This document shows positions 11,891-22,006 of a DNA stretch of 64,000 bases, one piece after another. The stretch comes from Mycolicibacterium aurum. GTDB lineage: Bacteria > Actinomycetota > Actinomycetes > Mycobacteriales > Mycobacteriaceae. Numbering within the stretch: the stretch's first letter is position 1; the number at the start of each line of letters is the position of its first letter. The position numbers and the translations under genes are program-made. Where the stretch lies: positions 3,100,001-3,164,000 of the forward strand of contig NZ_LR134356.1 of the NCBI RefSeq assembly GCF_900637195.1, given 5' to 3'. Under the pieces are notes generated by a model that saw only the letters and a list, made by a program, of their open reading frames with translations, was not told the origin of the DNA and did no database searches.

Positions 11891-12523
11891 ATGACCACCG
11901 ACGCGACGCTCCGGCGCCTGCTGGACACCGCCGGTACGACCTACGCGGAAGAGGCCGGCATCCGGCTCGACGACACGCCGATGCCGTTGTTCGAGCTGCT
12001 GACGCTGTGCATGCTGGCCAGCAAGCCGATCGGTGCCGCGATCGCCATGCGCGCCGCACGCGAGTTGTTCGCCGAGAAGCTGCGCACCCCCGCCACCGTG
12101 CTCGCGGCGGACCGCCCGACGATGATCGCGGCCTTCGGGCGAGCCGGGTACGCGCGCTACGACGAGAGTTCGGCGACTCGTCTGGTCGCCATCGCGACCG
12201 CGGTGCGCGACGAGTACCACGGGGACCTCCGGGGCCTGGCCGAGCGCGCCGGTCACGACGTCCCCCGGGCCGGGAAGCTCCTGAAGCAGTTCGCAGGCAT
12301 CGGCGACACCGGCGTCGACATCTTCCTGCGCGAAGTCCAGGATGTCTGGACATGGGTGCGCCCGCACTTCGACGCGCGGGCCACCCGCGCCGCCGCGCAG
12401 CTCGGTCTGCCCGCCGATGCCGACGAGCTGGCCGAGTTGGGCGGCACGAACTGTGCGCGGCTGGCGGCGGCGCTGGTGCGAGTGTCGCTCGACACGGGGC
12501 TCCGGGCCGAGGTCACGCAGTGA
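11891..12523 (+). CDS. HhH-GPD-like protein (endonuclease III-related)
   Basis: A 210-residue all-helical protein resembling the HhH-GPD DNA glycosylase superfamily: an N-terminal helical domain with PMPLFELLTLCMLASKPIG, where endonuclease III has its helical bundle, and a helix-hairpin-helix-like KQFAGIGDTGVDIFLREVQ at about residues 135-153. The catalytic Lys normally in the hairpin is not seen, and there is no C-terminal four-Cys iron-sulfur motif. It may therefore be a DNA-binding or degenerate glycosylase. It stands between the TfoX-like and lipoprotein genes in the same direction. Assignment is moderate. Confidence 0.6.
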   Translation: MTTDATLRRLLDTAGTTYAEEAGIRLDDTPMPLFELLTLCMLASKPIGAAIAMRAARELFAEKLRTPATVLAADRPTMIAAFGRAGYARYDESSATRLVAIATAVRDEYHGDLRGLAERAGHDVPRAGKLLKQFAGIGDTGVDIFLREVQDVWTWVRPHFDARATRAAAQLGLPADADELAELGGTNCARLAAALVRVSLDTGLRAEVTQ

Positions 12524-12535
12524 CCGGATGGTGCA

Positions 12536-13144
12536 ATGGGGCTCATGCGAACCGTCCACCGCGTCGGCATCCCGGCGCTGGCGCTGCTGTGCCTGGCCTG
12601 CTCGGGTCCCGTGGTCGTCAACACCGACGACAGCAGCGCGCAGCAGGCACCCCCGCCGGCACCATCGGTGACCACCACCCGGCCCAGTAACGCGCACCTG
12701 GCCAATGCGTTCGACTTCGCGGCGGCCGTCGACGGGCAGACCGGGTACTACTTCACCTCGCCGAGCGGGCGGTGGGAGTGTGCGATTGTGCCGCGCGTGA
12801 GCGCGGGCTGCCAGAACGCCCAATCCAGCACCCGCATCGGGATCACCGGCGCGCCCGACGAGGTGCCGGGTCCCGACGGCGAACCGACCGCACCGAACGC
12901 CGTCGTCGTGGACCGCAACGCCGATCCACAGTTCGCCGCGCTTCCTGCGCCGGGCGTCGCACTGGAGCCGGGACCCGCGACCGTGCTGCCGTTCAACCGG
13001 GTCCTCGCTGCCGCCGGATTTCGATGCAATGTCCAAGAGGCCACCGGCATCTCGTGCCAATCCGAATTCAGCGGCAAAGGCTTCACCTTCTCCGCGGAGG
13101 GGTTCGTCCCCGGGTACACCGACGTGCCGGCCGACGCACCCTGA
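12536..13144 (+). CDS. Putative lipoprotein, function unknown
   Basis: A 202-residue exported protein. The N-terminus has a short basic segment, a hydrophobic core (IPALALLCLAC) and a Cys followed by a Pro/Ala/Thr-rich linker, which is lipoprotein-like although the residue at -3 of the lipobox is Cys rather than Leu. The mature domain contains four further cysteines (WECAIV, AGCQN, FRCNV, ISCQS), consistent with two disulfides in the cell envelope. Similar Cys-containing secreted proteins are common in mycobacteria and uncharacterised. Starts at 12536 and 12545 are both possible; the gene begins 12 bases after the HhH gene. Confidence 0.7.
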   Translation: MGLMRTVHRVGIPALALLCLACSGPVVVNTDDSSAQQAPPPAPSVTTTRPSNAHLANAFDFAAAVDGQTGYYFTSPSGRWECAIVPRVSAGCQNAQSSTRIGITGAPDEVPGPDGEPTAPNAVVVDRNADPQFAALPAPGVALEPGPATVLPFNRVLAAAGFRCNVQEATGISCQSEFSGKGFTFSAEGFVPGYTDVPADAP

Positions 13145-13159
13145 CTAGGGTTACCTCTC

Positions 13160-14155
13160 ATGTCGACCTCCCCGTCTCCGGTCACCGTCGCCGTCACGGG
13201 CGCGGCAGGTCAGATCGGCTATGCCGCGCTGTTTCGCATCGCGGCAGGCGCGATGCTCGGCCACGACACGCTCGTACACCTGCGGCTACTCGAGTTGCCT
13301 GATGCCGTGCGCGCGGCCGAGGGCGTCGTGATGGAACTCGACGACGGCGCGTTCCCGCTGTTGGCGAGCACCGAGATCTTCGACGACCCGGCCAAGGGCT
13401 TCGACGGCGTCGATATCGCGCTGCTGATCGGTGCCAAGCCGCGCTCCAAGGGGATGGAACGAGCCGACCTTCTCAGCGCGAATGCCCAGATCTTCGCGAC
13501 GGCGGGCAGGGCCCTCAACGCCGGTGCGTCCGCTGACTTACGGGTGCTGGTCGTCGGAAACCCTGCCAACACCAACGCGCTGGTCGCCTCCGCGCACGCC
13601 CCGGACATCCCCGCAGAGCGGTTCACCGCGCTCACCCGCCTCGACCACAACCGCGCCGTCGCGGCGATGGCCCGGCACTCGGGGGTTCCCGTCACCGAAA
13701 TCAGCAGGATGACGATCTGGGGCAATCACTCGCCGACCCAGTACCCCGACATCTTCCACTGCATCGTCGGCGGACGGGCCGGCGCCGACTACGCCGCCGA
13801 CACCCGTTGGCTCACCGATGATTTCATCCCGACCGTGGCACGGCGTGGTACCGCGATTATCGAGGCCAGAGGCGCGAGCTCGGCTGCCTCCGCCGCCAAC
13901 GGGGCGATCGACCACGTCGACGACTGGGTGCACGGGACGCCCGAGGGCGACTGGACGTCGGTGGCATTGCCCTCCCCCGGTGTCTATGGCGTGGACGACG
14001 GGCTGGTCTGCTCGTTCCCGTGCCGTTCGGTCGACGGCCGCTGGGAGATCGTCGAAGGCCTTGACATCAACCCGTTCTCGCGAGCGCGGATCGACGCGTC
14101 GGTTGCCGAGTTGCGCGCCGAGCGCGACGCGGTGGCCGCGCTCGGGCTGCTGTAA
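13160..14155 (+). CDS. mdh: Malate dehydrogenase
   Basis: Oxidises malate to oxaloacetate with NAD in the tricarboxylic acid cycle. The 331-residue protein belongs to the cytosolic-type MDH group: the nucleotide motif GAAGQIGYA at residues 14-22, the substrate-binding loop [16 protein letters not shown] with the Asp and Arg of the active site, and [10 protein letters not shown] with the catalytic His. Length and motifs are complete. It begins 15 bases after the lipoprotein stop. No regulatory element is evident in the short gap. Confidence 0.97.
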   Translation: MSTSPSPVTVAVTGAAGQIGYAALFRIAAGAMLGHDTLVHLRLLELPDAVRAAEGVVMELDDGAFPLLASTEIFDDPAKGFDGVDIALLIGAKPRSKGMERADLLSANAQIFATAGRALNAGASADLRVLVVGNPANTNALVASAHAPDIPAERFTALTRLDHNRAVAAMARHSGVPVTEISRMTIWGNHSPTQYPDIFHCIVGGRAGADYAADTRWLTDDFIPTVARRGTAIIEARGASSAASAANGAIDHVDDWVHGTPEGDWTSVALPSPGVYGVDDGLVCSFPCRSVDGRWEIVEGLDINPFSRARIDASVAELRAERDAVAALGLL

Positions 14156-14209
14156 CGAGCCGCCTCGCGCGATCCAAAATTTGTCGGACCCTTCTGGTGT
14201 GATGGTGTT

Positions 14210-15505
14210 ATGTCTTTGGCGGCAACATCTTTGGGACCTAAGGAGCGTCTTGAGGTGTTGTTCGACGAGTTGTCGGAGTTGGCGGGTCAGCGTAACGCGA
14301 TCGATGGGCGCATCGTCGATATCGTGGCCGAACTCGACGGTGACCGGCTGTGGGGCATGACGGGGGCGAAATCGATCGCCTCGCTGGTGGCGTGGAAGCT
14401 GGGGGTGTCCCCGCGCAACGCCGAGACCATCGTCGCGGTGGCTGATCGGGCCGAGCAGTTCCCGCGCTGCACCACCGGGTTGCGGCAGGGCTGGTTGTCG
14501 CTGGATCAGGTGGGGGTGATCGCCGAACGCGCCGGTGACGGCTCCGATGACCATTATGTGGGGTTGGCGCGGTATGCGACGGTCACCCAGTTACGCACCG
14601 CGGTCACACAAGAACTGCCCCCCGAACCCGACCCCACCCCCGAAGAGGACGACGAAGAGGACGACGACGAGGACGGCGAGGTTCGTCCGCAGCCCGGTCC
14701 GGAGGCCGGGCAGTCCATCACCAAGATCAGCGAAGCGGGGTTCACGACGTGGCGGATCCGGCTGGCGAATCCCGAGGCTGCCGTGTTCGACGCAGCGTTG
14801 TCGGCCCACCGCGATGCCCTGATCGCCGAGTGGAAAGACGACCACCGGATCGAGGGCCGCGACGGGGCGGGCGTGGCGCCGTTCCCGAGCATGCTGGGGG
14901 CGTTCACCCGGCTGGTCGAGTCCAGTTGGGACGCCGAAGCGGCCCGGCGTCCGCACGGCCAGCACACCACCGTCGTCGTGCACGTCGATGTGGACACGAA
15001 GGTCGGGGCGCTGCATCTGGGTCCGCTGCTGACCGACGAGCAGCGCCGCTACCTGAGCTGCGATGCCACCTGCGAGGTGTGGTTCCAACGCCACGGCCAA
15101 CCCATCGGGGCCGGGCGGGCCACCCGCACCGTCAACCGGCGGCTACGCCGGGCGCTGGAGCACCGCGACCGCTGTTGTGTGGTGCCCGGCTGCGGGGCGA
15201 CCCGCGGCCTGCACGCGCACCACCTGATCCATTGGGAAGACGGCGGCGTGACCGAACTCGACAACCTGGTGCTCGTCTGCCCGTTCCATCACCGGGCGCA
15301 TCACCGCGGCGTCATCACCCTCACCGGACCGGCCCACACCCTCGTCGTCGCCGACGCCCGAGGTCGTCCACTCAGCGGCGCCTCACTGGCCCGGCCACCC
15401 ACCACCGCCCCACCCCGCGTTCCGCCGTACCGCGGACCGACCGGCGAACGCGCCCAATGGAAGTGGTACCACCCCTTCAAGGCACCACCACCGACCACCA
15501 ACTAA
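14210..15505 (+). CDS. 13E12-type (DUF222) HNH endonuclease-like protein
   Basis: A 431-residue member of the mycobacterial 13E12 repeat family. The N-terminal DUF222 region spans roughly residues 1-290 and is interrupted by an acidic linker of Glu and Asp at about 145-158. The C-terminal HNH nuclease has CVVPGCGA, HAHHLIHWEDGG, LDNLVLVCPFHHRAHH, giving the zinc Cys and the His-Asn-His core. These genes occur in many near-identical copies per genome and are suspected mobile or recombination-prone, but no terminal repeats or target duplication are visible here. It ends in a four-base convergent overlap with the thiolase gene. Confidence 0.9.
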   Translation: MSLAATSLGPKERLEVLFDELSELAGQRNAIDGRIVDIVAELDGDRLWGMTGAKSIASLVAWKLGVSPRNAETIVAVADRAEQFPRCTTGLRQGWLSLDQVGVIAERAGDGSDDHYVGLARYATVTQLRTAVTQELPPEPDPTPEEDDEEDDDEDGEVRPQPGPEAGQSITKISEAGFTTWRIRLANPEAAVFDAALSAHRDALIAEWKDDHRIEGRDGAGVAPFPSMLGAFTRLVESSWDAEAARRPHGQHTTVVVHVDVDTKVGALHLGPLLTDEQRRYLSCDATCEVWFQRHGQPIGAGRATRTVNRRLRRALEHRDRCCVVPGCGATRGLHAHHLIHWEDGGVTELDNLVLVCPFHHRAHHRGVITLTGPAHTLVVADARGRPLSGASLARPPTTAPPRVPPYRGPTGERAQWKWYHPFKAPPPTTN

Positions 15506-16986
15506 CGAGGCTGTTCCAGCGACGCTGTACCGTCCTCGTGCACGCGTACCGACGCGCCGGCGATGTCGTCCCGCACGGTCGTTTCGGCGTCGGCCGGATC
15601 GGTGATCACCGCGAGTACCCGGGCGTCCTCGGGTGTCCGCACCGCCAGGAACGCCTTTTCGGGCGTGCCGTCGCGATCCACCGGCGTCGTCCACGACTCG
15701 ACAGTCCCCACCCCACTCCAGTCGACCAGCGCGGTGCGGGTGGGTTCGGCGTCGACCTCGGCTTGGACGTCCTCCCAACGGAATTCGTGTTCCGGGGGCT
15801 CGGTGCCGTATACGCCGAAGCTGTGCTTGGTCAGGTATCCGCCGTTGGCGGTGATCAGACCGCGCTTTCCCGGCCGGGACGCCAGCTGCTCGGCCATGGT
15901 GGCGATGGAGTGCGTGACGTAGTTGTTCCACGGCCCTCCGGCGAACGTCAGTCCGCCCGTCACGGTCAGCGGCCGAGCCGGGTCACCGATGGGAAGGCCG
16001 AGCTCCTTGGCCGCGACCTGGACGGCCGACGGGAAACACGAATACACGTCCACCAGGTCCATGTCGTCGATCCCGGCGCCGGCGAGCTCCAGTGCGCGGC
16101 GGCCCGCGATGCGGATCGCCGGAGAGGTGTGGAATTCCGCCCGCTCACCGATGGCGTACGTGTCGCGGGAATCGGCCCCGGCGTAGGGGAAAACCCAACG
16201 CTCGGAGGAGATCTGGAGAGTGGTGGCCTTCTCCGCCGACGCCAGGATCAGCACGGCACCCTGATCGACCATGTTGTTGGAGTTCATCAACTTGGTGTAG
16301 GGCCAGCTGATCATCCGGTTCGTCGGCGACGGTTGCCAGATCTGCTCGGCGGTCAGCGCCTCCCGGCTCCACGCGTGCGGATTGCCCGCGGCCACGGCCG
16401 AGAACTGCGCCCACAGATCCCCTATCCGGCGGCGGTGCTCGTCCGGCGACTCTCCCGCGGCGATGCGCACCGCCTGCTCGAACATCGGATACACGTACGC
16501 CGGGCGGTCCAGGTTGATCTTGAGGTCGCCGGGACCCGCCATCGGCATGTTCTCGTCCGACCCCGGGGCCAGCGGCACTGATTCGTCCTGGCGCGTCCAG
16601 TCCTGCTTCCTGCCCTGGGCGCGCATCCGGGTCCGGGTGCGCCACGTCTCCGCGCCCGCGATCAACACGACGTCGGCGCGGCCCTGCTGGATGTCCAGGC
16701 ATGCCAGGTTGACCAGTGTCTGCGGCACGTTGCCGCCGATGCCGGTGTAGCGTGTGGCCGCCCCGTCGGCGCGGATACGTTGGGCAAGAAGCAATCCCGG
16801 ATCTCGATATCGCCACGACAGCAGGTTGACGATGCGCACGGCGTCGACGGCCTCGAGAACGCGCGGATCCGCGGCCTCACGCGCGGCGGCCACCATGAGG
16901 TCCACCGGTTCGACGTCGGGGTTCTCATCGTGCTGGTTCACCTGGCCGTAGCCGACGAGCACCGGTGTCCTGGGGTCGATGGGCAT
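15502..16986 (-). CDS. Acetyl-CoA acetyltransferase/SCP2-type thiolase
   Basis: A 494-residue thiolase-fold protein. NLACLDIQQGRADVVLIAGAE carries the nucleophilic Cys near residue 91, and the C-terminal half has DMDLVDVYSCFPSAVQVA and GGPWNNYVTHS with a catalytic-type His. The second active-site Cys of classical thiolases is replaced: the late motif reads TANGGYLTKHSFG. This pattern belongs to SCP-x-like thiolases acting on branched or sterol side-chain acyl-CoAs, but a non-cleaving role is possible. The start at 16986 has AGGAGG (16997-17002) over the stop of the upstream CoA-transferase gene, so the two are translationally coupled. Confidence 0.85.
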   Translation of the reverse strand: MPIDPRTPVLVGYGQVNQHDENPDVEPVDLMVAAAREAADPRVLEAVDAVRIVNLLSWRYRDPGLLLAQRIRADGAATRYTGIGGNVPQTLVNLACLDIQQGRADVVLIAGAETWRTRTRMRAQGRKQDWTRQDESVPLAPGSDENMPMAGPGDLKINLDRPAYVYPMFEQAVRIAAGESPDEHRRRIGDLWAQFSAVAAGNPHAWSREALTAEQIWQPSPTNRMISWPYTKLMNSNNMVDQGAVLILASAEKATTLQISSERWVFPYAGADSRDTYAIGERAEFHTSPAIRIAGRRALELAGAGIDDMDLVDVYSCFPSAVQVAAKELGLPIGDPARPLTVTGGLTFAGGPWNNYVTHSIATMAEQLASRPGKRGLITANGGYLTKHSFGVYGTEPPEHEFRWEDVQAEVDAEPTRTALVDWSGVGTVESWTTPVDRDGTPEKAFLAVRTPEDARVLAVITDPADAETTVRDDIAGASVRVHEDGTASLEQPR

Positions 16987-17000
16987 GCTGGAACAGCCTC

Positions 17001-19361
17001 CTAGCTGTTGTCGTGGGCGAACAGTGCGCCGTCGGTGATCAGTGCGTCGATCCGTTCGGTACTCAACCCGAGCACCTGACGGCAGACCTGGACGGTGTGC
17101 TCGCCGGCCATCGGGGCCGGCCGCAACTCGGCGCGGGGAATCCGGGTGAACGGCGCCGGTCCCGTCTCGGCGGGGATAGGCCGGTCCATCAGTGGGTGCG
17201 TCATGTCGGTGAACAACCGCCGAAAGCTCACCTGCGGATCCTGCGCCACGTCGACCGCGCGGTTCATCGGCGCGGCCGGGACTCCGTGCTGCTGCAAGTA
17301 TTCGGCGACCGCAGCCTTGTCCTGCCCCGACGTCCACCGCGACACAGCGCTGATCAGCTCACCGCGGTCCTCCGGAAGACCTGCGCGCCCGATCAATTCG
17401 GCGACCGTGGCCCGGTGCGACGCCGATCGCAGCGAGATCACGCACCATTCGTCGTCGCCCGCGCAGGGGAACACCGCGTCCACAGCGTCCTCGTCGGTGA
17501 CGACGGGCAGTCCGGCGGCCTTGGCTGCCTCGCCGATGTATACCTCGGCCAGCTGGTTGATCGCGGCTTCCGCCTGGGAGATGTGCACATGCCCACCCGG
17601 TCCCCTGCCGCACCGTCGCCGGATCAGTACGCTCAGCGCGGCGATCGCGGTGAGCCTGCCGACGACGTGGTCGGGGAAGATGGTCGTCGCGTCGTAGAAC
17701 GTGCCCGGTTCGGCGTCGGGCGAGGTCCACAACCTCGTGACCCCGGTCGATGCACGGACCAGCGGGCCGTAACCCATCTGCGCGCTCCAGGGCCCGCGGT
17801 CACCGAAGGCGCTGCTCTCGGCGAGCACGATGCCGGGATTGAGGGCGCGCAGCGTGTCGTAGCCGAATCCGAGCGAGGACAGCGTGCCCGGCTTGAAGTT
17901 CGCGAACACCGCATCGGCGCCCTCGACAAGCCGGCCGAACAGTTCGGCGCCGGCCGGGTGCCGCAGATCGAGGCCGAGGCTGTATTCGTTGCGGTGCGTC
18001 AGCGCCCATGACCGACTCATCGGCTGGCCGGGCGGAGTCTGTCGCAGGCCGTCGGGGTAGGCCGGGCTCTCTATCTTGATGACCTCGGCGCCGAGATCGG
18101 CGAACAGTCGGCCCAATTCGCCGCCGGCGACGATGACACCGAGGTCGAGGATGCGCAGTCCGGCAAAGGGTCGCGACGAGGATCCGTCCCGGGGCGGCTG
18201 CGACGGAACGGCCGAAGGCTCGGCAGGCCATCCCGCAACGTCGGTCCCGGGAGCCGGCGGCGGCTGCCGGTATCCGCGATGCAGTCCGTCGACGACGAAC
18301 GGACCCACCGGTGCGGTCACTGCGACATCAGGGGTCAGCGACATGTCGGTGAGTGCGCCGACCTCCCGGAAGTGGTTGTCCGCCAGCGCCTCTGCCGGCG
18401 TCCGTACCGCTGCGATGGGGACGCCTCGGGCCTGCCCCTGTGCCACCAGATCCGCCATGGACCCGGGGGCGAACAGGGCCGCGATCGCGGTGTTGAGCGC
18501 ATCGGAGGCGGCGTAGCGTGCGGCGATGGTGTCGAACTCGGGGCCGGCGAACTCCGCCGGCTCCCCGAGCCAGGCGAACATGCCCCGCCACTGCCGCGCG
18601 GACAGTAGACAGATCCGCACGTGTCCGTCCCGGCAGGCGAAGATCGGGTAGATCTGCTGGTTCCGGGGCCGGCCCCGCCACAGCTGGCCGGGCGGCTTGA
18701 GTCCCACCGCGGCCTGCCCCTCGGAGCCGAACGGGGGATCCAGCGCCTGGACGACGGCTTCGAAGCGGGAGAAGTCGATGAATTCGCCTTTGCCGCAACG
18801 CAACCTGTCGTAGTAGGCGACGAGTACGGCCCAGGCCGCCTGCACCGCGGCGGTCGATGACGCCACCCCCGACGGCGGCAACACCGGTCTGCCCGACGTT
18901 GGCCCGGTGCGCGACAGCGCCGACGACATGGCGTAGAACACGGCGTCGGTGGCCCGCCATGCCGCGTAGGGCCCTTCCGTTCCGAAGTCGGTGACCGACA
19001 GCGCCACCAGGTGACTGAAGGTCGCGGCCAGGTGCCTGACGGATGTGCCGAAAAGTGCTGCACCACCTGGAGTTCCGGCATCGATGACGATGTCGGCGGT
19101 GGCGGCGAGCTCGAGCAGCCGGGTGCGGTCCCCTGGATCGTCGGGATCGAGTTCTGCGCACCGCTTGTTGGCGTTGTTCACCGTGAACCCCACGCTGACA
19201 CCGGCCACCGAAGGAGGGGCGTGCCTCGCGGGTGCGCCGCCGGGTGGCTCGATCTTCAGGACGTCGGCGCCGAGGTCGGCCAGGATGCGGCCGACGGCGT
19301 CACCGTCGCCGAGCGACAGGTCGAGCACGCGCAGGGACGCCAGCAACGCTCCCTCGGCCAT
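17001..19361 (-). CDS. Double-domain CaiB/BaiF-type CoA-transferase
   Basis: A 786-residue fusion of two class III CoA-transferase modules (about 1-370 and 397-770) joined by a Pro/Ser-rich linker. Both have the opening motif RVLDLSL/RILDLGV, ADLGA-V-KIE, and the FKPGTLSSLGFGYD-type helix in the second. Class III enzymes move CoA between carboxylic acids through an aspartyl-CoA intermediate. The first half keeps the Asp (Asp196 in GKGEFIDFSRFEA) but the second has His593 at that position (GPGGHVHISQAEA), so probably only one half is catalytic. With the coupled thiolase it suggests degradation of a branched or aromatic/steroid acid. Confidence 0.9.
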   Translation of the reverse strand: MAEGALLASLRVLDLSLGDGDAVGRILADLGADVLKIEPPGGAPARHAPPSVAGVSVGFTVNNANKRCAELDPDDPGDRTRLLELAATADIVIDAGTPGGAALFGTSVRHLAATFSHLVALSVTDFGTEGPYAAWRATDAVFYAMSSALSRTGPTSGRPVLPPSGVASSTAAVQAAWAVLVAYYDRLRCGKGEFIDFSRFEAVVQALDPPFGSEGQAAVGLKPPGQLWRGRPRNQQIYPIFACRDGHVRICLLSARQWRGMFAWLGEPAEFAGPEFDTIAARYAASDALNTAIAALFAPGSMADLVAQGQARGVPIAAVRTPAEALADNHFREVGALTDMSLTPDVAVTAPVGPFVVDGLHRGYRQPPPAPGTDVAGWPAEPSAVPSQPPRDGSSSRPFAGLRILDLGVIVAGGELGRLFADLGAEVIKIESPAYPDGLRQTPPGQPMSRSWALTHRNEYSLGLDLRHPAGAELFGRLVEGADAVFANFKPGTLSSLGFGYDTLRALNPGIVLAESSAFGDRGPWSAQMGYGPLVRASTGVTRLWTSPDAEPGTFYDATTIFPDHVVGRLTAIAALSVLIRRRCGRGPGGHVHISQAEAAINQLAEVYIGEAAKAAGLPVVTDEDAVDAVFPCAGDDEWCVISLRSASHRATVAELIGRAGLPEDRGELISAVSRWTSGQDKAAVAEYLQQHGVPAAPMNRAVDVAQDPQVSFRRLFTDMTHPLMDRPIPAETGPAPFTRIPRAELRPAPMAGEHTVQVCRQVLGLSTERIDALITDGALFAHDNS

Positions 19362-19477
19362 GCACCCGTCCTGTCTTGCGCTGTCGGTGACTGATCACGA
19401 TAACGGTGCGCGAAAGATTAACGCGCATGCCATCGGGTACGAGTTGACCGCACCAGGATGCGGAGTTGGATGAGGAC
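19362..19477. promoter_or_regulatory. Divergent promoter region, CoA-transferase and phosphoketolase
   Basis: The 116 bases hold the promoters of both divergent genes. An A/T-richer patch GATAACGGTG...AAAGATTAACG (about 19398-19422) is the likeliest core promoter zone. I see no convincing inverted repeat. Confidence 0.4.
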
Positions 19478-21985
19478 ATGACAACCACGACCACAGCCCA
19501 GGACAGCTCGCCCGCCGCGTGGCAGACCGTGGAACGCCGGCCGCTCGACGACGACGGCGTCGAGCAACTGGACAGGTGGTGGCGTGCCGCCAACTACCTG
19601 TCGGTCGGCCAGATCTACCTGCTCGACAATCCGCTGCTGCGCACCCCGCTCACGCGGGAAGACGTCAAACCGCGCCTGCTCGGCCACTGGGGCACCACGC
19701 CAGGCCTGAACTTTCTGTACGCCCATCTCAATCGGGCCATCAGCGAGCGGCAGCAGTCCACGGTGTACGTCACCGGGCCCGGTCACGGCGGGCCGGGTTT
19801 GGTGGCCAACGCCTATCTCGACGGCACCTACAGCGAGATCTATACCGACATCACCCAGGACGCCGAGGGGATCCGCCGGTTGTTCCGGCAGTTCTCCTTC
19901 CCCGGCGGCATCCCGTCGCACGTCGCCCCCGAGACCCCCGGGTCCATCCACGAAGGCGGCGAGCTGGGCTACGCGTTGTCGCACGCCTACGGCGCCGCGT
20001 TCGACAACCCCGATCTGCTGGTGGCCGCGGTCGTCGGCGACGGGGAGGCCGAGACGGGCCCGCTGGCGACGAGCTGGCACTCCAACAAGCTGGTCAATCC
20101 GGCCAAGGACGGCGTGGTCCTGCCGATCCTGCACCTCAACGGCTACAAGATCGCCAACCCGACGGTGCTGGCGCGCATCCCCGAGGACGAGTTGCGCAGC
20201 CTGATGGTCGGCTACGGTCACCGCCCCTACTTCTTCGAGGTTCCCGATGGACCTCAGGACTCCTCCGACGAGGTCCGCGCTGATGCGCACCGTCGGTTCG
20301 CCGAACTTCTCGACGACGTGCTCGACGACATCGCCGACATCAAGGCCAAGGCCGCGGCAGGCGAACAGGAGCGCCCGGCATGGCCCATGATCGTGTTCCG
20401 CACGCCGAAGGGATGGACGGGGCCCGACTACATCGACGGCAAGAAGACCACCGGCTCCTGGCGGGCACACCAGGTGCCGCTGTCCAACGCACGCGACACG
20501 AAGGAACACCTCGCCGTGCTGTCCGACTGGCTGGCCTCCTACCGTGCCGACGAGTTGTTCGACGCCGACGGAAAGCTGCTGCCCGACATCGCCGCGCTGG
20601 CGCCCCCGGGGCAGCTGCGGATGAGCGACAACCCGCACACCAACGGGGGCCTGCTGCTCAAGGATCTCCGGCTGCCCGACTTCCGCACCTTCGCCGTCGA
20701 CGTCCCGACGCCGGGCGCCACGGTGGCCGAGGCCACCCGCGTGCTCGGCCAGTGGCTGACCGAGGTCATCCGGCTCAACCCCGACAACTTCCGCATCTTC
20801 GGACCCGACGAGACCGCATCCAACCGGCTGCAGTCGGTGTACGAGGCCACCGACAAGCAGTGGAACGCCGAGTTCTTCGGCCCCGAGGTCGACGACCACC
20901 TCGCGAGAGTGGGTCGGGTAGTCGAGATGCTGTCGGAGCACCAGTGCCAAGGCTGGCTCGAGGGCTACCTGCTCACGGGCCGCCACGGGTTGTTCAACTG
21001 CTACGAGGCGTTCATCCACATCGTCGACTCGATGTTCAACCAGCACGCGAAATGGCTCAAGGTCACCAACCACATCCCGTGGCGGCGGCCGATCGCCAGC
21101 CTGAACTACCTGCTCTCCAGCCATGTCTGGCGCCAGGACCACAACGGTTTCTCACATCAGGACCCGGGTTTCATCGACCACGTCGTCAACAAGAGCGCCA
21201 ACGTGGTGCGTGTGTACCTGCCACCGGACGCCAACACGCTGCTCTCGACGTACGACCACTGCCTGAGGTCGCGCCAGTACGTCAACGTCGTCGTCTCGGG
21301 CAAGCAGCCCGCGCCGAACTTCCTCACCATGGACCAGGCCATCGCGCATTGCACGCGCGGTCTCGGCATCTGGGAGTGGGCCGGGTCGGAGGTGCTGGGT
21401 GAGGAGCCGGACGTCGTGCTCGCCTCCGCAGGCGACGTCCCGACGCTCGAGGCGCTGGCTGCCGCCGACATCCTGCGCACGAAGCTGCCGGACCTCAAGA
21501 TCCGGTTCGTCAACGTCGTGGATCTCATGCGGCTGCAGGATTCGACCGAGCATCCGCACGGCCTGACCGACCGCGATTTCGACATGATCTTCACCACCGA
21601 TAAGCCGATCATCTTCGCCTACCACGGCTACCCGTGGCTGATCCACCGACTGACCTACCGGCGGGCCGGACACGCCAACCTGCATGTGCGCGGCTACAAG
21701 GAGGAGGGCACCACGACCACGCCGTTCGACATGGTGATGCTCAACGACCTGGATCGCTATCACCTGGTCATGGACGTCATCGACCGCGTGCCTGCGCTCG
21801 GGTCCAGCTGCGCGCCGCTGCGCCAGGAAATGGCCGACAACCGCCTGACTGCCCGCGAGTACACCCGGGCATACGGCGACGACCTCCCTGCGGTCAAGGA
21901 CTGGGTGTGGCCTGCCGCCCGGGAGGCGGGATTCGCCACCTCAGCAGGAGGCGCCGCCGCTGCGACCGGGGGCGACAACGAATAA
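19478..21985 (+). CDS. xfp: Xylulose-5-phosphate/fructose-6-phosphate phosphoketolase
   Basis: Thiamine-diphosphate enzyme that splits xylulose 5-phosphate (or fructose 6-phosphate) with phosphate to acetyl phosphate and glyceraldehyde 3-phosphate (or erythrose 4-phosphate). About 835 residues, full length for the family. Visible hallmarks: [17 protein letters not shown], the cofactor motif [18 protein letters not shown], and the C-terminal [20 protein letters not shown] 19478 is preferred to the TTG at 19466. The CPBP protease gene follows after 21 bases and is probably cotranscribed. No acetate kinase or phosphotransacetylase gene is adjacent. Confidence 0.96.
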   Translation: MTTTTTAQDSSPAAWQTVERRPLDDDGVEQLDRWWRAANYLSVGQIYLLDNPLLRTPLTREDVKPRLLGHWGTTPGLNFLYAHLNRAISERQQSTVYVTGPGHGGPGLVANAYLDGTYSEIYTDITQDAEGIRRLFRQFSFPGGIPSHVAPETPGSIHEGGELGYALSHAYGAAFDNPDLLVAAVVGDGEAETGPLATSWHSNKLVNPAKDGVVLPILHLNGYKIANPTVLARIPEDELRSLMVGYGHRPYFFEVPDGPQDSSDEVRADAHRRFAELLDDVLDDIADIKAKAAAGEQERPAWPMIVFRTPKGWTGPDYIDGKKTTGSWRAHQVPLSNARDTKEHLAVLSDWLASYRADELFDADGKLLPDIAALAPPGQLRMSDNPHTNGGLLLKDLRLPDFRTFAVDVPTPGATVAEATRVLGQWLTEVIRLNPDNFRIFGPDETASNRLQSVYEATDKQWNAEFFGPEVDDHLARVGRVVEMLSEHQCQGWLEGYLLTGRHGLFNCYEAFIHIVDSMFNQHAKWLKVTNHIPWRRPIASLNYLLSSHVWRQDHNGFSHQDPGFIDHVVNKSANVVRVYLPPDANTLLSTYDHCLRSRQYVNVVVSGKQPAPNFLTMDQAIAHCTRGLGIWEWAGSEVLGEEPDVVLASAGDVPTLEALAAADILRTKLPDLKIRFVNVVDLMRLQDSTEHPHGLTDRDFDMIFTTDKPIIFAYHGYPWLIHRLTYRRAGHANLHVRGYKEEGTTTTPFDMVMLNDLDRYHLVMDVIDRVPALGSSCAPLRQEMADNRLTAREYTRAYGDDLPAVKDWVWPAAREAGFATSAGGAAAATGGDNE

Positions 21986-22006
21986 CCCAGGTAGCCTGGA
22001 GCGGTT

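Noticed and set aside
11510-13060. Minus-strand open frame of 516 codons spanning three plus-strand genes
   Set aside because: Crosses three unrelated genes with their own starts and ribosome sites; no domain content.
19418-21142. Minus-strand open frame of 574 codons over phosphoketolase
   Set aside because: Antisense to a full-length conserved enzyme, with no recognisable domain and typical shadow composition.
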